Origin: an uncultured Clostridia bacterium
GTDB lineage: Bacteria; Bacillota; Clostridia; TANB77; CAG-508
Length of the DNA stretch: 28,505 bases
Direction: 5' to 3'
Assembly (NCBI GenBank): GCA_947624925.1
Contig: CANQMG010000009.1
Location: 1-28,505, forward strand
Shown one piece after another: positions 24,918 to 28,505 of the stretch (positions are counted from its first letter, which is position 1; every line of letters starts with the position of its first letter). The notes beneath the pieces are model-generated. The model was not told the DNA's origin. It was given only the letters and a program-made list of their open reading frames with translations, and searched no databases. Made by a program: the position numbers and the translations under genes.

Positions 24918-25841
24918 ATGATAAAAAAAATAATTTATGGTCTGTTATCAATAGTAGTATCAATATTTTTTATTAATACAATTACTTTTTTTCTTATTGA
25001 AATTATTCCTGGAGAGTCGTATGATCTCTCATATATTAGAAGCGAGGCTGTAGTAAAAAATATTGAAGAGAAATATGAATTAAATAAACCAATTGGATAT
25101 AGATATGTAAAAATGCTGAAAAATACTTATACATTTGATTTTGGAAATTCTTTTTTAAGTGAGGGACGTAGTGTAAATAGCATAATAAAAGAACATTTTC
25201 CTATTTCTGCAAAATTAGGAGCATTGACTATAATATACTCATTTATTTTAGGTGTAATTATTGGAATAGTCACAAGTAGATACAAAATATTAAAAAAAAT
25301 ATCTTTTATATATTTTGTAATAATGATAAGTATTCCTAATTTTATATTAGCAGCTATATTGCAGTATTTTTTGTGCGTGAAATTGAATATATTCCCTATT
25401 ATATGGAATGATAATATATTAAATTATATTTTACCATGTATAACATTAAGCTCATATCCAATCGTTTTTATTGCAAAACTTACTTGTGAAAGCATTGAAG
25501 AAGTAAACAAAATGGATTTTGTTTTAGCTGCAAAAGCGAGAGGAATTGACAAAAAAACTATATTGTTTAGATATGTATTAAAAAATTCGATTACGTCTAC
25601 ATTATCGTATTTAGGAACTATTATAGCAAATTTATTAGTTGGGAGCTTTGTAGTAGAGAGTATATTTAATATACCAGGATTAGGAAAATATTTTGTAACT
25701 TATGTAATGAATAAAGACTATCCAGTTGTTATGGGACTTACTTTATTTTATTCAATATTGTTGATTGTATCAACATATTTAATAGATTTAATAGTATTTA
25801 TAAAAGATAATAAAGGAAAAAAATATGAAATTTTGGAGTAA
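24918..25841 (+). CDS. oppB: Oligopeptide ABC transporter permease, OppB type
   Basis: 307 residues from the ATG at 24918; in-frame TTG 24906 and GTG starts are also possible and no good ribosome binding site is visible because the hairpin lies just upstream. Six membrane segments with the first at the N-terminus (IIYGLLSIVVSIFFINTITF). The permease loop KMDFVLAAKARGIDKKTILF is the EAA motif contacting the ATPase. FVVESIFNIPGLGKYFVTYV is highly characteristic of OppB/DppB. It overlaps oppC by 17 bp. Confidence 0.92.
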   Translation: MIKKIIYGLLSIVVSIFFINTITFFLIEIIPGESYDLSYIRSEAVVKNIEEKYELNKPIGYRYVKMLKNTYTFDFGNSFLSEGRSVNSIIKEHFPISAKLGALTIIYSFILGVIIGIVTSRYKILKKISFIYFVIMISIPNFILAAILQYFLCVKLNIFPIIWNDNILNYILPCITLSSYPIVFIAKLTCESIEEVNKMDFVLAAKARGIDKKTILFRYVLKNSITSTLSYLGTIIANLLVGSFVVESIFNIPGLGKYFVTYVMNKDYPVVMGLTLFYSILLIVSTYLIDLIVFIKDNKGKKYEILE

Positions 25842-26661
25842 AAAAAATATATTTATTATTATTTGTTTAATTGCAATATTAATCTTTCTTGCAACTATGG
25901 GAAATTCACCAGCAGTAGAATTTCAGAATTCAGATCTTAAATATTCAAAACCATCAACACATCATATATTTGGAAATGATTCATTAGGAAGAGATTTATT
26001 TATTCGAATTGTATATGCTACAAAAAATGCTATAAGCATTGCATTATATTCAATATTAACATGTGTGTTTATTGCAACTATATATGGAGCTTATGCTGGA
26101 TATGCTAGTGGAATAGCAGAAAAGATAATGGTAATGATTATGAATATAATCGGAAGTATCCCCGATTTTCTTATTGCTATTTTTTTAATGATGTTCTTTA
26201 ATAATATTGGCTTAAAGAATAACAATGGTAGTTTGTTTGGAATTTTTGGAACACTAGTAATTGTATCATGGATACCTGTTGCAAGAGTGATAAAAAATGA
26301 AACAAAAAAAATAATGAATAATGATTATATATTATATTCTAAATTAAAAGGAGCAAAATTCTTTCATATATTTTTTCATCATATTATCCCTAATATAAAA
26401 AATACAATAATTATACTTGTAATTCAAAGAGTTCCATCAGCAATTTTTCTAGAAGCTTTTCTAAGTTTTATAGGAATAGGACTTCAGCCACCAATTCCAA
26501 GTTTAGGCAAAATGATTAGTGAGGGAATAAAAACTGCTAGATTATATCCACATTTATTAATTATTCCATCAATTTGTTTAATACTTATTATATTGATATT
26601 TAACATTATCGGAGAGGTTTTGATTAAAAAATTAAATGATGAGGAATTAAAAAATGAATAA
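25825..26661 (+). CDS. oppC: Oligopeptide ABC transporter permease, OppC type
   Basis: 278 residues with AAAGGAAAAAA before the ATG. HHIFGNDSLGRDLFIRIVYA is the OppC/DppC signature (the GTDxxGRD loop), then IAIFLMMFFNNIG, the EAA-type loop YILYSKLKGAKFFHIFFHHI and EAFLSFIGIGLQPPIPSLGK. It pairs with OppB as the membrane channel. The stop overlaps the ATPase start by 8 bp. It contains two ATC GGA Ile-Gly pairs, where CGG is out of frame and no shift is needed, a useful internal control. Confidence 0.93.
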   Translation: MKFWSKKNIFIIICLIAILIFLATMGNSPAVEFQNSDLKYSKPSTHHIFGNDSLGRDLFIRIVYATKNAISIALYSILTCVFIATIYGAYAGYASGIAEKIMVMIMNIIGSIPDFLIAIFLMMFFNNIGLKNNNGSLFGIFGTLVIVSWIPVARVIKNETKKIMNNDYILYSKLKGAKFFHIFFHHIIPNIKNTIIILVIQRVPSAIFLEAFLSFIGIGLQPPIPSLGKMISEGIKTARLYPHLLIIPSICLILIILIFNIIGEVLIKKLNDEELKNE

Positions 26662-28063
26662 TATAATTAATATTAACAATTTTTCGGTACAGTATTATTG
26701 CAGAAAAAAATATTTAGAAATTATTAAAAATTTAAATTTAAGAATTGAAAAAAAACAAATTATTTCAATAATAGGTGAATCTGGATCAGGAAAAACTACT
26801 TTAATAAAAGCTATCATGAAATTACTGCCACAAAATGCAAAAACATCAGGTAAACTAGCTATTTTTGGGAAAATTTATAACAGCGAAAATGAGATGCAAG
26901 AAATATATGGAAATAAAATTGGAATGACGTTTCAAGATCCATTTTTATCGTTAAATCCAACATTAAAAATAAAATCTCAAATAGCAATAATTATAAAAAA
27001 GAAATATGGAAAAATAAATGAAAAAGAAATTCATAATAAATCATATGAATTGTTAAAAAAATTAAATTTTAATAATATTGAAGAAGTCTTAGATAGTTAC
27101 CCTTCAGAAATAAGTGGAGGAATGAATCAAAAAATAAATATTGCTTTAAGTCTTGAATTTGAACCAGAAATAATGATTTTTGACGAACCAACATCTGCTC
27201 TTGACTATGATAGTCAAGATGAAGTAATAGATTTAGTTTTAGATTATTATAAAAGAAAAAAACCATTAATTATCTTTGTCACACATAACATAGTTTTAGC
27301 AAAAAAAATTTCTGACAGAATAATTATTATGAAAGATGGTTGCATATTAGATGACAGTCCAAAAACAGATAATGGATTTATATTTAATTCTGAATATGCT
27401 AGATTATTATATAATAATGCATTATATGAAAAAAATAAAAGCTATGAAATAAGGTCATCAAAAAAATTAATTGAATTAAAGAATATTAAAAAAAATTTTA
27501 AGAAAAAAGAAGTGCTAAAAAATACTAATTTTACATTATGCAAAGGAGAAACAGTTGGTATAATTGGCAAAACTGGAATTGGAAAGACAACATTATGCAA
27601 AATTATATGTGGGCTATATAAAGCTAGTGAAGGTGAAATTTTCATTGATAAAAATACAAATATAGAGATGGTATTTCAAAGTGCAAAATCATCTCTAGAT
27701 TCTAAGCTAAAAATAAGAGAAATTTTAAATGAAAGCAATAAAATAAATAAAAAAGAATTATATGAGGATAAAGTTTTATTAAATTATATTAAAGATTTCA
27801 ATTTACCAGTTGATACACTAGAACGTTATCCTACAGAGTTGAGCGGTGGTCAAAATCAAAAAATAGCAATAATAAGAGCTTTATTAAATCATCCTAATGT
27901 AATTATTTTTGATGAACCAACATCATCTTTGGATGTAAATTCACAAAAAGACATTTTAGATATTATTAATAAGATAAAAGAGAAAAACTCATTGTCATAT
28001 ATTTTTATTTCTCATAATCCACAGGTGATTAATTATATGTGTAATAGAATAATAAAATTATAA
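26654..28063 (+). CDS. Fused two-domain oligopeptide ABC ATPase (OppD-OppF)
   Basis: 469 residues with two complete ATPase domains. Domain 1 (about 1-255): Walker A GESGSGKTT, Q-loop MTFQDPFLSLNP, signature ISGGMNQKI, Walker B IMIFDEPTSALD, H-loop VTHN. Domain 2 (about 275-469): Walker A GKTGIGKTT, MVFQSAKSSLDS, signature LSGGQNQKI, Walker B VIIFDEPTSSLD, H-loop ISHNPQ. In most bacteria OppD and OppF are separate proteins of about 330 residues each; here both are short and fused in one chain, and their C-terminal OppD/F extensions are missing. It powers peptide import through OppB/OppC. Confidence 0.92.
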   Translation: MNNIININNFSVQYYCRKKYLEIIKNLNLRIEKKQIISIIGESGSGKTTLIKAIMKLLPQNAKTSGKLAIFGKIYNSENEMQEIYGNKIGMTFQDPFLSLNPTLKIKSQIAIIIKKKYGKINEKEIHNKSYELLKKLNFNNIEEVLDSYPSEISGGMNQKINIALSLEFEPEIMIFDEPTSALDYDSQDEVIDLVLDYYKRKKPLIIFVTHNIVLAKKISDRIIIMKDGCILDDSPKTDNGFIFNSEYARLLYNNALYEKNKSYEIRSSKKLIELKNIKKNFKKKEVLKNTNFTLCKGETVGIIGKTGIGKTTLCKIICGLYKASEGEIFIDKNTNIEMVFQSAKSSLDSKLKIREILNESNKINKKELYEDKVLLNYIKDFNLPVDTLERYPTELSGGQNQKIAIIRALLNHPNVIIFDEPTSSLDVNSQKDILDIINKIKEKNSLSYIFISHNPQVINYMCNRIIKL

Positions 28064-28131
28064 GAAGAATAAAATATTAGTTAAATAATCTAAAAAAATA
28101 GATAAAAAATATAGAAAATAAATATTTTATA

Positions 28132-28160
28132 TTGAAATTTAAATAAGAACATGATAAAAT
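28132..28160 (+). promoter_or_regulatory. Promoter of the prolyl-tRNA-synthetase-like gene
   Basis: TTGAAA (28132-28137), a 17-nt spacer and TAAAAT (28155-28160), then AAGGAGG 8 nt before the ATG at 28188. Confidence 0.7.
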
Positions 28161-28187
28161 ATTATGTAATTTTAAGGAGGATATAAA

Positions 28188-28505
28188 ATGAAATTATCGG
28201 AATCTGGTCTAGGAACAATAAGAATAAAAAATTTAGACAAAGCATGTCCAGCTCAGGACTTATTATTACAATCTGGACAACTAGTGCAACATGTGTCAGG
28301 AGTATATTCGTATAATAATGTTCCATTGAAATTAAATCAAAGAATTGAGGAAGTTATAAAAAACGTTTTAGAAGAATATGGATGCCATGAGGTTATGTTA
28401 CCAGTATTGCAACCAAAAACATTATGGACTGAATCAGGAAGATGGAATAGATTTATTGACGATGGCATAATGTTACAAATTAATACTGAAAAAGGAATTT
28501 TAACA
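28188..28505 (+). CDS. Prolyl-tRNA synthetase-like protein, N-terminal part
   Basis: The first 106 residues; the gene runs off the window. LIRKLASGIYTYLPLG-like VQHVSGVYSYNNVPLKLNQR, then VIKNVLEEYGCHEVMLPVLQ and PKTLWTESGRWNRF match the start of bacterial ProRS (class II motif 1 and the VLMPVLQPAELWxESGRW segment). After it, DDGIMLQINTEKGIL differs from the usual KDR..REFCLGPTHEE, so it may be a divergent paralogue rather than the main ProRS. An out-of-frame CGG (28198, TCG GAA) needs no shift. Confidence 0.75.
   Translation, partial: MKLSESGLGTIRIKNLDKACPAQDLLLQSGQLVQHVSGVYSYNNVPLKLNQRIEEVIKNVLEEYGCHEVMLPVLQPKTLWTESGRWNRFIDDGIMLQINTEKGILT

Noticed and set aside
1..28505. TGA read as tryptophan (mycoplasma-like code)
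   Set aside because: Several genes end in TGA with the usual ATGA or TGATTG overlaps, and tryptophan positions use TGG.
1..28505. CRISPR array, rRNA or tRNA genes
   Set aside because: No regularly spaced repeats, tRNA-like cloverleaf or rRNA-like segment was seen on either strand.

Overview
The window is very AT-rich DNA with strong AGGAGG-type ribosome binding sites, GTG/TTG starts, TGA used as a real stop (ATGA and TGATTG gene overlaps), a SpoVG-family protein, a Spo0E-like protein and sortase B. This fits a low-GC Bacillota, probably a gut Clostridia-type bacterium; the species cannot be named from the sequence. Nearly all genes lie on the + strand.

Layout. 1-559: end of a DUF4143 ATPase, probably the tail of another mobile element. 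612-1633: the two halves of a peroxiredoxin gene in swapped order, each bounded by the same 14-bp direct repeat (612-625 and 1595-1608) that falls at the active-site codons; this looks like an integration hot spot. About 1609-19650: part of an integrative conjugative element (ICE): replication initiator, VirB2-like pilin, PrgI, a VirB4-N-like protein, VirB4 ATPase, VirB6/TrbL-like channel protein, M23 wall hydrolase, receiver/TadZ-like protein, sortase B, thioester/Cna-B adhesin, SpoVG-like protein, RusA-like protein, two winged-helix proteins, VirD4 coupling protein and an S1-domain protein. Integrase and relaxase are not in the window. 19669-23101: small accessory genes (Spo0E-like on the minus strand, a GNAT acetyltransferase, three XRE regulators, hypotheticals). 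23259-28063: an oligopeptide ABC transporter whose two ATPases are fused. 28188-end: start of a prolyl-tRNA-synthetase-like gene.

Main observation. Ten genes look frameshifted, and all thirteen CGG-associated breaks are identical in kind: a CGG triplet sits in the reading frame, translation must gain +1, and dropping the C gives a GGA or GGT glycine codon at a place where the family has a conserved glycine (M23 HxGID, DUF4143 LLDVG, VirD4 LGV, S1 GVF and others). By eye, every in-frame CGG in the window is such a site, none is used as plain arginine, and about 25 other CGG triplets in genes are all out of frame. Twelve of the thirteen preceding codons end in T. This phase-locked pattern argues against random mutation or sequencing error. 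It suggests that in this organism CGG is unassigned for arginine and CGGA/CGGT is decoded as glycine with a +1 shift, by quadruplet decoding or out-of-frame binding of tRNA-Gly. A similar all-codon +1 shift is known from a few mitochondria (AGG and CCC in Perkinsus; glass sponges). The conjugation machinery depends on it, since pilin, VirB4, VirB6, wall hydrolase, adhesin and VirD4 all carry sites.
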